Below are positions 1 through 6,393 of a stretch of DNA of 8,734 nt, in pieces. A program made the translations under genes and the position numbers. Origin of the DNA: an uncultured Thermoplasmata archaeon (GTDB taxonomy: Archaea > Thermoplasmatota > Thermoplasmata > Methanomassiliicoccales > Methanomethylophilaceae); NCBI GenBank assembly GCA_946545675.1, contig CAMNNR010000049.1, positions 1 through 8,734 of the forward strand. Direction: 5' to 3'. A model generated the notes under the pieces. The model searched no databases and was not told the origin of the DNA. It saw only the letters and a program-made list of their open reading frames with translations. Every line of letters begins with the position of its first letter. The first letter of the stretch is position 1.

Positions 1-133
1 CAATAAAAACTGTATCCGGTTTAGAGGTGAATCCATTCTTTTTGGTCTGTTTCGACAGATATCTGTTCTCACTTATCTGGCTTCTGCATCAGTCTCCCTT
101 GCCGCTTATGTCCTTCATCCGTAAAATCAGCTA

Positions 134-149
134 ACTGAGAATGGGGACA
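134..149 (+). repeat. Direct repeat copy A (ACTGAGAATGGGGACA)
   Basis: This 16-nt stretch recurs at 291-307 with one substitution and one inserted T, in the same orientation, 157 bp apart. Copy A continues into an imperfect palindrome: GGGGA (143-147), CA, then TCCCC (150-154). Terminal repeats of insertion sequences can look like this, but no transposase is present between or beside the copies, so the origin is unknown. Confidence 0.5.
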
Positions 150-290
150 TCCCCTGTACAAGACCCGCTTTTATCGTCAAGCACCCTAGCTCTAAGTACG
201 CTAAATGTCAAATGCAGGCTCAGAATCACAAAGGGATTCCATGATTCTTTGGCCCTTTCTGTTCTTTCAGCGAGTCATTGAGCATACGTC

Positions 291-307
291 ACTGTGAATT
301 GGGGACA
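291..307 (+). repeat. Direct repeat copy B (ACTGTGAATTGGGGACA)
   Basis: This is the second copy of the repeat at 134-149, matching it except for one substitution and one extra T. Unlike copy A, it is not followed by TCCCC, so the palindromic extension is missing. It lies 44 bp beyond the stop codon of the nucleosidase gene. Confidence 0.5.
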
Positions 308-320
308 CCGTCAAGCCTAC

Positions 321-345
321 TTGCTGGAAAACGCGCAGCCAGCAA
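321..345 (-). terminator. Hairpin after nucleosidase gene, possible terminator
   Basis: TTGCTGG (321-327) and CCAGCAA (339-345) form a perfect 7-bp inverted repeat around an 11-nt loop. It lies five bases past the stop codon of the minus-strand nucleosidase gene. No U-rich run follows on that strand, so it may be a 3' end stability structure rather than a true terminator. Confidence 0.3.
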
Positions 346-350
346 CCCTT

Positions 351-1151
351 TCACGGGGACTCGTTTTCCAAGAAATACAGGACGACCGCGGAAGAACGTG
401 CGGCCGCCTCTTTCGTGAATTCATCGAAATCTGACGGTGCCGTACCATCCGCCTTGTCCGATACCGTCCTGATCACGACGAACGGCACATTGTTTAGGTA
501 GCAGACCTGGGCAATCGCCGCACCTTCCATCTCGCAGCACATGCCTCCGAAGGCAGCTGTGATTGTCTCCTTCTGTTCGACAGTGGAGACGAACTGATCT
601 CCGGAGCAGATCCTCCCTTCGTAGACTTTCACGCCGGTGGTGTTCTTGGAGATGGCATCAAAGGCTTTCTGCCTCAGGGTGGCATCGGCTTCGAAAGCGT
701 ATTTTTCGGTGTATGGGATTTCTCCCTTCTGGAAACCGATGGGACTCACATCGAAGTCGTGCTGCACCGCATCGGTGGATACCACGAAGTCGCCTATGTT
801 GAGACAATCGTCGAGTGAGCCCGCTACCCCGGTGTTGATGATCGCTCTCGCATTGAACTTCGTGACTAGGAGCTGTGCACATGTGCCAGCATTCACTTTG
901 CCCATTCCGCATTGGACCACGACGACATCGCATCCGCGGAGTTTACCCACGCAGAATTCCATGCTCTCCACGGTCTCCTTACGGTCTATGTGCATCGCGG
1001 ATTTGAGAGTCGAGACCTCAGCATCCATGGCACCGATGATGCCGATGCGTTCTGGTTCGTCGGAAGTTCCGGGATTCTCGATGATGTGGACACAACCCGC
1101 AGTAGCCAAAACGGCAACAACCACGATGACAAGGGTCTCGTAAGGTTTCAT
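351..1151 (-). CDS. mtnN: Membrane-anchored 5'-methylthioadenosine/S-adenosylhomocysteine nucleosidase
   Basis: MTAN hydrolyses the N-glycosidic bond of methylthioadenosine or S-adenosylhomocysteine, releasing adenine. The catalytic core is complete: GIIGAMDAEV (37-46, with Glu45 matching E. coli Glu12), NTGVAGSL (106-113), CCEMEGAAIA (205-214, Glu209 matching Glu174) and RTVSDKAD (228-235, Asp232 matching Asp197). At 266 residues it is longer than the usual 230 or so because of an N-terminal extension: MKPYET, a hydrophobic run (7-18), a lipobox-like ATAGC ending at Cys20, then a polar linker. A longer reading frame starts at 1175, but I chose the ATG at 1149-1151. A TATA-like element lies about 26 nt upstream of it, and this start places a lysine directly before the hydrophobic segment. 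Family assignment is firm. Export or anchoring is inferred, and it is odd for an enzyme whose substrates are normally cytoplasmic. Confidence 0.9.
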   Translation of the reverse strand: MKPYETLVIVVVAVLATAGCVHIIENPGTSDEPERIGIIGAMDAEVSTLKSAMHIDRKETVESMEFCVGKLRGCDVVVVQCGMGKVNAGTCAQLLVTKFNARAIINTGVAGSLDDCLNIGDFVVSTDAVQHDFDVSPIGFQKGEIPYTEKYAFEADATLRQKAFDAISKNTTGVKVYEGRICSGDQFVSTVEQKETITAAFGGMCCEMEGAAIAQVCYLNNVPFVVIRTVSDKADGTAPSDFDEFTKEAAARSSAVVLYFLENESP

Positions 1152-1171
1152 GAAGGGGGCGTATGCGTGCC

Positions 1172-1181
1172 ACATAAAATA
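1172..1181 (-). promoter_or_regulatory. TATA-like element of the nucleosidase gene
   Basis: On the minus strand this reads TATTTTATGT, centred about 26 nt before the ATG at 1151, the spacing of a leaderless archaeal promoter. It lies in the 25-bp gap after the helicase gene, so read-through from the helicase is also possible. This is a weaker match than the TATA boxes of the other genes. Confidence 0.45.
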
Positions 1182-1200
1182 GTTGATGATACCGTGAGTT

Positions 1201-2760
1201 TCAGGAGATGTTGTTGAACTCGTAGAGTCCTTTCTGAGCAGGGGGCAGTCCGCGTTTGCTCCTGAGGATTCCGCTCAGGGTCTCGAGCCTGTCCCTCATG
1301 AGCTGTTCCTTCTTCTTGGCGGCGCCCTCCATGGCCTCGTCCATGGTTCCCGCAGCTACGAGGACGTAGACCTCCCCGTCATTCTTCCTCCCAGTCCTTC
1401 CGCGCCTCTGGATGGTACGGATTTCCGACGGCACCGGTTCATAGAATATCACCGCGTTGGTGCTGGCGATGTCCAGCCCCTCCTCGCCTACGGAGGTGGA
1501 AACGACGACGTTGTAGATGCCCTTCCTGAACTTGTCCAGGATCTCGATCTGCTCCTTCTGCTTCAGGCCCCCGTTGGCCTGTCCGATGAGGGTGCAGACC
1601 CTGGCGTCGGTCACTTTGGACAGCTTTTCGGAGATTACGTCGCAGGATTCGCGGTACTGCGTGAAGACGATGACTTTGCTCTTGGGGTCAGCGGCGAGCA
1701 TCTGGCTCACCAGACTGAGTATGCGCGAGATCTTGGGGTGTTCCACCTTGGACTCGCGGACGATGTCCCAGACCTTGAGGTATTCCGGACGTTTGACCAG
1801 TTCTGTGTCGGCCTTGGAGGGTTTCTCCGCCTCGGCGTTCTCGTTGACCGAGCGGAGGTACGAACGGAGGACGCTCATCCCCTGTGTCTCCGCAAGGTCG
1901 ATGGCGTGCAGGATCTTGATGCAGATCGACTGCACGGTCAATCCTCTGAACACCGTCATGGTCTTCTCCCCGCGGGCCAGACGCATCTGCAGGGACTGGG
2001 CGATGGAGAGCATGTGCTTGGTGGAGGGAGGCCAGTTGGGATTGGTGAGTCTGAGCTCGGTGAGTTCCAGGAAGTAATGATCGAGGAGCGTTCTCAGCTG
2101 GTCGGAGACCATCATGAGCTCCTTCGGCATGTTCACCTCGATCCTGTTTACGTATGTGTCGTGGACATACGGGGATACGTCGGGATCGTCATCCGAGCGC
2201 ACCTCGATCTTCGTAAGTGCTAGATTGTCGCAGACCTCTTCGATCTTCTTGAGGTCCGATCCCGGTGATGCGGTCATTCCCATGGAGATCGTGTTGTCGG
2301 CGACATAGCGGGCGACGTTGACGTAAGCGTAGTTCCCGGTCCCCCTGTGGGCCTCGTCGTAGATGACCAGTCCCACCTGGCTGAGGTTGTATACCGAGTT
2401 ATCAAGGTCGTTGGAGACGGTCTGCGGGGTGGTGACCACGAAGTCGCTGGACTCCATGATCGCTTTCCTCTTGACGGGTGCCATCAGCCCGTTCATTTCA
2501 CCGACCGTGTGGCCGTCTAGCATCTCCGAGAAATAGGTACGGTGCTGGTCCACCAGCGGTTTGGTGGGAGCGAGCATGAGCACCTTCTTCCCGTGTTCGA
2601 GGACCTTGGCGGCCACGATGAGTGCCACCGCGGTCTTACCAAGTCCGGTGGGAAGGATGACGAGCGTATTCTCCCTGAGGCAGCATCTGGCTATGTTGCT
2701 CTGGTAGCGGCGGTTCTCCACCTTTCCAGGGGCTATGCCGGGTGCTGAGAGGTACTCCAT
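1201..2760 (-). CDS. hef: Hef-like SF2 (FANCM/Mph1-type) DNA helicase without nuclease domain
   Basis: This is a superfamily 2 helicase of the archaeal Hef/FANCM type, acting on branched DNA at stalled replication forks. Visible motifs, numbered from the chosen ATG, are the Q-motif region RRYQ (17-20), Walker A PTGLGKT (37-43), motif Ia APTKPLVDQH (64-73), TTPQT (110-114), DEAH (135-138), motif III TASPG (163-167), FTQYRES (from about 366), GEEGLDIA (about 425-432) and motif VI QRRGRTGR (451-458). The segment between the two RecA lobes is long enough for the helical insert typical of Hef. The protein is 519 residues and ends about 60 residues after motif VI, so the XPF/ERCC4 nuclease and HhH domains of full-length euryarchaeal Hef are absent. 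A longer frame begins at a TTG (2793), but the TATA box at 2781-2790 would then lie inside the gene. The ATG at 2758-2760 fits a leaderless transcript. Confidence 0.92.
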   Translation of the reverse strand: MEYLSAPGIAPGKVENRRYQSNIARCCLRENTLVILPTGLGKTAVALIVAAKVLEHGKKVLMLAPTKPLVDQHRTYFSEMLDGHTVGEMNGLMAPVKRKAIMESSDFVVTTPQTVSNDLDNSVYNLSQVGLVIYDEAHRGTGNYAYVNVARYVADNTISMGMTASPGSDLKKIEEVCDNLALTKIEVRSDDDPDVSPYVHDTYVNRIEVNMPKELMMVSDQLRTLLDHYFLELTELRLTNPNWPPSTKHMLSIAQSLQMRLARGEKTMTVFRGLTVQSICIKILHAIDLAETQGMSVLRSYLRSVNENAEAEKPSKADTELVKRPEYLKVWDIVRESKVEHPKISRILSLVSQMLAADPKSKVIVFTQYRESCDVISEKLSKVTDARVCTLIGQANGGLKQKEQIEILDKFRKGIYNVVVSTSVGEEGLDIASTNAVIFYEPVPSEIRTIQRRGRTGRKNDGEVYVLVAAGTMDEAMEGAAKKKEQLMRDRLETLSGILRSKRGLPPAQKGLYEFNNIS

Positions 2761-2780
2761 ATATGTCAGAGATTCCGAGT

Positions 2781-2790
2781 CTATATAAAG
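2781..2790 (-). promoter_or_regulatory. TATA box of the hef-like gene
   Basis: CTTTATATAG on the minus strand is a near-consensus archaeal TATA box. Its centre is about 25 nt before the ATG at 2760, so transcription should begin at or next to the start codon. This decides the start over the upstream TTG. Just beyond the box lies an 11-bp palindrome, ATCCC-A-GGGAT (2793-2803), in the BRE/upstream region. Confidence 0.75.
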
Positions 2791-2817
2791 CAATCCCAGG
2801 GATGCCCGAAAGTGAGA

Positions 2818-4185
2818 TTACTGGATATTCGACACGATATTCTGCTTTGCCTTCCTGAATTCCCTGTTGGCGAGCCAGATGAGCATCACACCGCCGAACA
2901 CGTGGACGAGGACCATGCTGTAGATGATCCACTCGAAGGATCCGAACCCGTAGGCCGCCACGGCGTACATGCCGAGCTTGACGAATCCCCAGATGAAGTA
3001 GAAGTTCATGGGAATCTTGGCTTTCTTGAGGGCCTGCAGCATTGACGATCCCACACCCATGAGTGCGCTGAAGGGGATGAGGAAGACCGATACCCTCAGG
3101 GTCCAGATGAATTCGGGACGGAGGGCGGCCATGGAATCCTCCACTGTCAACACCCATATGAACGGCTCTGCGAGGATGAAAAGGATCGCAGCCGCCAGGA
3201 TTCCGAACCCCACCACGATCTTCATGGTGTATTTGTATGCGGTGTTCATCTTGTCCAGGTCGCTCTGGCCGTAGGCAGCGGAGCAGACGGGGACCATGGC
3301 GCTGTCCAGGGCACGCCCCGGCAGGTTCACCAGTCCGATGTACCTCCAGGTGAAGTTGTAGAACATGACCGCATTTACGCCGCCGGCCACGATCAGGAAG
3401 ACCCTCTGGATGAGGTCGGTCATGTTGGAGATCATGGTCTGGATGGTCTTGGGGGCACCGACGTCGAGGACCTCCTTCACGGTCTCCTTGTCGAATTTCA
3501 TGGCGGCCCTGTCCAGCTTGATGATGGTCTTGTTGGTGGCGTACCAGTAGAATCCGATGAAGATTGATAGCAGTGCGGAGACGGAAGTCGCCAGTCCGGC
3601 TCCGAAGACCCCGAGCCCCATGATGTAGATGAACAGAGGGTCGAGGGCCATGTTGAACACGGCCGCAGCAATCTGCAGGACGGTGGATTTCTTAGCCGCA
3701 CCTTCGGCGCGGAGGATGGAACTGAGGATGGCACTGACGAGCAGTGCGGGGGACATGAGGATGTAAGGCATCAGGTACGCCATGCTCTCGTCGTGAATGT
3801 CGCCTGCACCCATCAGGTCGATGGTGGGCCCGGCCAGCAGGAAGACGATTGCCGAAGCGGCCACGGAGAGGATGATTCCCAATGTGATGGAGTTGCCGGC
3901 CAGACGGTTGGCGACCTCGTTTTCGCTGCGTCCGAGGCGGAACGCGATCGTGGTGGTGGAACCCACTCCCACACCGATCCCCGCTGCGACCATCAGAGCG
4001 TAGATCGGCGTCACCGTTGCCACGGCGGAACTGGCATTGGTTCCGAGACCGGATACCCAGAATGTATCGACGAACTGGTTGATCTCCACGACCGCCATGG
4101 CGAAGATGAATGCTATCGCCATGCTGCGAATCGCTCTCCTGGGTTCGCCCAGGAGTATTTCGAGGTCTTTGGTATTCGCCGCCAT
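2818..4185 (-). CDS. MATE family multidrug/metabolite efflux transporter
   Basis: This is a cation-coupled multidrug and toxic compound extrusion (MATE) transporter of the inner membrane. The 455-residue length and about 12 hydrophobic segments fit the family. Characteristic parts are the first helix region with FVDTFWVSGLGTNASSAVATV (near 35-55), GSTTTIAFRLGR followed by an NRLAGN helix start, LRAEGAAKKST, and NMALDPLFIYIMGLGVFGAGLAT. The second half repeats the first-half fold, starting near VLDVGAPKTIQTM. The substrate cannot be read from sequence. A GTG at 4191 lies two codons upstream, but the ATG at 4183-4185 has a GGTG Shine-Dalgarno five bases before it. The gene is transcribed from its own promoter and ends 57 bp before the hef-like start, whose TATA box lies in that gap. 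Confidence 0.93.
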   Translation of the reverse strand: MAANTKDLEILLGEPRRAIRSMAIAFIFAMAVVEINQFVDTFWVSGLGTNASSAVATVTPIYALMVAAGIGVGVGSTTTIAFRLGRSENEVANRLAGNSITLGIILSVAASAIVFLLAGPTIDLMGAGDIHDESMAYLMPYILMSPALLVSAILSSILRAEGAAKKSTVLQIAAAVFNMALDPLFIYIMGLGVFGAGLATSVSALLSIFIGFYWYATNKTIIKLDRAAMKFDKETVKEVLDVGAPKTIQTMISNMTDLIQRVFLIVAGGVNAVMFYNFTWRYIGLVNLPGRALDSAMVPVCSAAYGQSDLDKMNTAYKYTMKIVVGFGILAAAILFILAEPFIWVLTVEDSMAALRPEFIWTLRVSVFLIPFSALMGVGSSMLQALKKAKIPMNFYFIWGFVKLGMYAVAAYGFGSFEWIIYSMVLVHVFGGVMLIWLANREFRKAKQNIVSNIQ

Positions 4186-4220
4186 CGTCACACCGAATAG
4201 GATGTAATCTCCAAATGTAT

Positions 4221-4236
4221 TATTATTTTATAATTT
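4221..4236 (-). promoter_or_regulatory. AT-rich TATA region of the MATE gene
   Basis: The minus strand reads AAATTATAAAATAATA. Transcription about 26 nt downstream would start near 4202, giving a short leader of about 17 nt that contains the GGTG ribosome-binding site (4191-4194). This is the one promoter-proximal gene in the window that appears to have a leader. Confidence 0.6.
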
Positions 4237-4297
4237 GGTGATTGGAACGGGTTATCGTAAGACCTTTTTTAACTGTATTCTCACCAAAATGCGACAA

Positions 4298-4323
4298 CCC
4301 TGCAGGTCTGTAATGCTGCAGGG
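4298..4323 (-). terminator. Hairpin after the phosphoribosyltransferase gene
   Basis: CCCTGCAG (4298-4305) and CTGCAGGG (4316-4323) form a perfect 8-bp stem with a 10-nt loop, 13 bases beyond the stop codon. Only a short TTTT (4286-4289 on the opposite strand) follows. A terminator or 3' stability element is plausible. Each arm contains CTGCAG. Confidence 0.45.
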
Positions 4324-4336
4324 ATGTAGTAAAGGT

Positions 4337-4843
4337 TCAAAGGTCCTCGGTGAAGAACATGCATTCCACCGGAATGCCCTTCAGGAGCTTGTGTCTCGCA
4401 TCGAAATCCGAGTTCTCCACGAAGACACCGATCTTGACGATTTCCACGTTCTGGGTCATCGCCAGTTTCACCGCAGCTTCGATATCCTTACCGTGGGACA
4501 GGACATCGGTGATGATGACTGCTTTCTTCACCCCGTCAAAAGAACCGGGTGCAGCAGCGAGAATATGTTCGCCGTGGTGGGTCCTGTAGGTGATCACGGG
4601 TTGTTCCTTCTGCTCCTTATTCTCCCACAGACATATGAGTTTCTTCTTCATCCTCTGGGAGACGCTGTCGGCGAAATAGGAACCCGCTTCCGCAACACAG
4701 ATGATGGCATCGAACACCTCGCGTTCGAACATGTTGTAAATGTACTCGGCGGCTTCCGCAAAGGCTTCTTCGTCCTCGATGACACCCTTGATGTCGACTG
4801 CCTTGTGGTTGCCTTTGTCTGTGATCCTGATAAGTTCCTGCAT
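4337..4843 (-). CDS. Divergent type I phosphoribosyltransferase-like protein
   Basis: The fold is that of type I (OPRT/APRT-like) phosphoribosyltransferases. FDAIICVAEAGSYFADSVSQ (44-63) matches the PRPP/pyrophosphate loop strand and helix, and VIITDVLSHGKDI (109-121) occupies the position of the PRPP-binding motif. That motif normally reads two acidic residues, then a TTG turn; here it is T-D and S-H-G-K-D, so one acidic residue and the TTG turn are altered. The length of 168 residues suits a single-domain enzyme without the helix-turn-helix of GfcR-type regulators. A frame extends to an ATG at 4858 that overlaps the upstream gene. I chose 4843 because GGAGTGATC, close to the full anti-Shine-Dalgarno complement, precedes it and contains the upstream gene's TGA. 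It is co-transcribed with the DUF4198 gene (4-bp gap). The substrate is unknown and activity is uncertain. Confidence 0.75.
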   Translation of the reverse strand: MQELIRITDKGNHKAVDIKGVIEDEEAFAEAAEYIYNMFEREVFDAIICVAEAGSYFADSVSQRMKKKLICLWENKEQKEQPVITYRTHHGEHILAAAPGSFDGVKKAVIITDVLSHGKDIEAAVKLAMTQNVEIVKIGVFVENSDFDARHKLLKGIPVECMFFTEDL

Positions 4844-4847
4844 ATGA

Positions 4848-5585
4848 TCACTCCGCATCCACGACGAGGGTGGTGGAGAAACCGGTCTCGTCGAACTCGT
4901 CGCTCACGGCCTTGGTTTCGTCGTTGTATTTGGCGATGACCACTATAGACCCCTTCTGGTCAACGGGTACCTTCACGACACCTTCGGCATCGGTCTTGGA
5001 GAACTGCAGGTCCTGCCAGGCGCTGTTGTACACGACCACCTTCAGATTGGGCATCGGCCTCCCTTCGTAGAGGACCCTGAAACTGGCAGTATCACCAACT
5101 TTGTAAGAGGCGCGGTCGGGCATGATCTCCAGGGTGGCGTGCATGACATTTCCGGGGTCGGCAGGATCGAGGGAGATGATCCTCTTGGCGACCATGTTGT
5201 ATGCGCTGGAGTACTTCACGTTCTGGTAGTCGCGTTTCACACCGCGGTGCCATCCTTCGTCGTTGGTGATCCATACGCTGTTGGAATCGATGTAGAGGGT
5301 GTACACTTTCGCTCCCTTGTCCTCGAAGCTGAACCTCCATCCGCGGGGTTTGTTGATGATCTCCCTCTCAGGGTTGGGTGCGCGGCCGTTGTCGTCGTAG
5401 AGCAGGACGTTGGCGTAGTCGGTGGGCATGGGTTTGTCGGGTTGGAGTTTGTGGCCGTAGAGCCCGAATGCCTCTATTGTGCCTTCCTTCCTGACCACGT
5501 CACTGATCCACATCTCGTGGCCGTAGGCCATCCTGCTGAAGCTCCTCTCGGTTTCCTCATCCATTTCCTGATGATTCCTAGTCAT
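4848..5585 (-). CDS. DUF4198/COG5266-type protein (metal-transport-associated family), no signal peptide
   Basis: The sequence begins MAYGHEMWISDVV (19-31), like the AHGHELWL start of mature DUF4198 proteins, a family annotated as periplasmic parts of Co/Ni uptake systems. An N-terminal beta-rich domain runs to about 150. A CNA-B-like beta sandwich follows at about 155-245, with SYKVGDTASFRVLYEGRPMPNLKVVV and a TDAEGVVKVPVDQKG turn. His23 and His45 are candidate metal ligands. Family members usually carry a signal peptide; here 18 polar residues rich in acidic and basic side chains precede the domain, and no hydrophobic stretch is visible. The start is supported by a TATA element 26 nt upstream of the ATG at 5585, so the missing signal is not a start-site error. 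The gene leads a two-gene operon with the phosphoribosyltransferase and is divergent from the CbiX-like gene. Family call is moderate; metal binding is inference. Confidence 0.65.
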   Translation of the reverse strand: MTRNHQEMDEETERSFSRMAYGHEMWISDVVRKEGTIEAFGLYGHKLQPDKPMPTDYANVLLYDDNGRAPNPEREIINKPRGWRFSFEDKGAKVYTLYIDSNSVWITNDEGWHRGVKRDYQNVKYSSAYNMVAKRIISLDPADPGNVMHATLEIMPDRASYKVGDTASFRVLYEGRPMPNLKVVVYNSAWQDLQFSKTDAEGVVKVPVDQKGSIVVIAKYNDETKAVSDEFDETGFSTTLVVDAE

Positions 5586-5590
5586 TATTT

Positions 5591-5623
5591 GGGTATTACG
5601 AATTTACTATTTTAAGCATACCC
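5591..5623 (-). promoter_or_regulatory. Promoter of the DUF4198 operon with inverted repeat around the TATA box
   Basis: The TATA element TTAAAATAG (5607-5615, minus strand) is centred 26 nt before the ATG at 5585. It is enclosed by GGGTAT (5591-5596) and ATACCC (5618-5623), a perfect inverted repeat. The inner part, 5593-5621, is a 29-bp GTA...TAC element resembling the one at the cooT promoter. A regulator bound here would cover the TATA box and should repress. The layout recalls NikR sites (GTATGA-N16-TCATAC), but is one base longer and imperfect. Confidence 0.5.
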
Positions 5624-5645
5624 TGTGTGTAAAAAAACTATATTG

Positions 5646-5658
5646 ATATGTTTAAAAC
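5646..5658 (+). promoter_or_regulatory. TATA element of the CbiX-like gene
   Basis: ATATGTTTAAAAC, with the TTTAAAA core centred 26 nt before the ATG at 5680, indicates a leaderless transcript. TATGTTTAAA is identical to the cooT promoter core. Unlike the cooT and DUF4198 promoters, no inverted half-site lies downstream. Confidence 0.6.
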
Positions 5659-5679
5659 AAGGAAGGCAATGTGGGCATC

Positions 5680-6393
5680 ATGAAGACTGGGACCATCGTC
5701 CTCGCGCAGCATTCCAGCATACCCAAGGAGAGGGAATTCGCCGAATCCTGTGCAGAATTCCTGAGGTCCAGAGGCAGGAAGAACGTCAGGGTCGCATACC
5801 ATCACGGTCCCCCATCTTCCGACAGTGTGATTACAGGGATGTTCGAGGAGGAGGGGATAGACACGTTCTGCATCCTACCCCTGGCCATTGCAGAGGGTAA
5901 TCAGACCATATGGAATATGCCGCATGCGATGGGCCTCCCTGACAATGCTGGTTCCTGGCGTATGGTAGGGGAACATGACATCGCCACCAGGTTCTCCACC
6001 GCAATGGGGCGCGAACCCTCGATTCTGCAAGGCATCATCCGTATGCTGGGGCCATCTGTAGAAGGTACAGGAGTGATTCTCGTGGCATACGGGTCCCAAC
6101 TCACACAATCGGCCAAGACCGCCGAGTATTATGCGGAAGGACTCAGGAACTCGGGATGGATTACCGCCTGCGGTTATGCGAGGCATGGCCCCACGACGGA
6201 GGAGGCAGCGGAGGATCTCCGGAAAGTGGGGTGTACACTGCTGAAGGTCATCCCCCTTTCGATCACCGTCTCCGGAAAATGGATGAAGGGAGCTATCGAA
6301 AACATCGGGAAGGAGGCCGAGGTCCTTCCCCCGGTGTCCTCCCTCCCCGAGTTCATGGAACTTTTGGATTCAAAAGTGCCAGAGGACTGGTGA
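5680..6393 (+). CDS. Tandem CbiX/CfbA-domain (class II chelatase-like) protein with altered active site
   Basis: The two halves each resemble CbiX/CfbA, the sirohydrochlorin cobalto/nickelochelatase of cobalamin and coenzyme F430 synthesis. The first half (1-123) aligns end to end with the short archaeal CfbA: TIVLAQHSS (5-13) at the GHGSR strand with the first metal histidine kept as His11, ILPLAIAEGNQT (65-76) at the PxFLxxGxH strand, and REPSILQGII near its end. The second metal histidine is replaced by Asn74. The second half (about 131-237) starts GVILVAYGSQ, with Tyr137 for the first histidine, and has IPLSITVSGKW (191-201), with Lys200 for the second. So one of four canonical histidines remains. 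Bacterial CbiX/SirB are also two-domain with one active half. A GTG at 5671 extends the frame, but the TATA element favours the ATG at 5680 (237 residues). It is divergent from the DUF4198 gene and convergent with cooC. True chelatase function is uncertain. Confidence 0.75.
   Translation: MKTGTIVLAQHSSIPKEREFAESCAEFLRSRGRKNVRVAYHHGPPSSDSVITGMFEEEGIDTFCILPLAIAEGNQTIWNMPHAMGLPDNAGSWRMVGEHDIATRFSTAMGREPSILQGIIRMLGPSVEGTGVILVAYGSQLTQSAKTAEYYAEGLRNSGWITACGYARHGPTTEEAAEDLRKVGCTLLKVIPLSITVSGKWMKGAIENIGKEAEVLPPVSSLPEFMELLDSKVPEDW

Larger units (their letters stand above)
1..350. other. Gene-poor stretch at left edge
   Basis: I see no convincing gene here. Plus-strand frames 2 and 3 stay open for about 40 codons from the window edge (frame 3 stops at 132-134), but neither peptide resembles anything I recognise. 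A minus-strand frame gives an unrecognised 33-residue tail. The stretch is more AT-rich and irregular than its neighbours and holds two direct-repeat copies, a perfect 12-bp palindrome ACAGATATCTGT (55-66) and a hairpin after the nucleosidase gene. It may be a decayed mobile-element end, but nothing proves that. No tRNA-like fold or CRISPR pattern was found. Confidence 0.5.

Noticed and set aside
20..40. GGTGAATCC looking like a tRNA T-arm fragment
   Set aside because: No acceptor, D or anticodon arms could be matched around it on either strand.
3..131. Open frame of 43 codons at the left edge as the end of a membrane protein
   Set aside because: It is hydrophobic but short, overlaps another open frame of equal length and matches no family I recognise; the evidence is insufficient to call a gene.
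637..1143. Plus-strand open frame of 168 codons opposite the nucleosidase
   Set aside because: Antisense shadow; the minus strand has the complete MTAN catalytic motifs.
1517..2077. Plus-strand open frame of 186 codons inside the helicase gene
   Set aside because: Antisense shadow; the minus-strand frame carries all SF2 helicase motifs without interruption.
2761..2793. Upstream TTG start for the helicase gene
   Set aside because: It would place the consensus TATA box inside the coding sequence, and the extra 11 residues are not part of the helicase fold.
4235..4939. Plus-strand open frame of 234 codons, longer than the gene opposite
   Set aside because: Its product ends in arginine/tryptophan-rich low-complexity sequence with no recognisable family, while the opposite strand encodes a PRTase fold with a strong ribosome-binding site coupled to the upstream gene.
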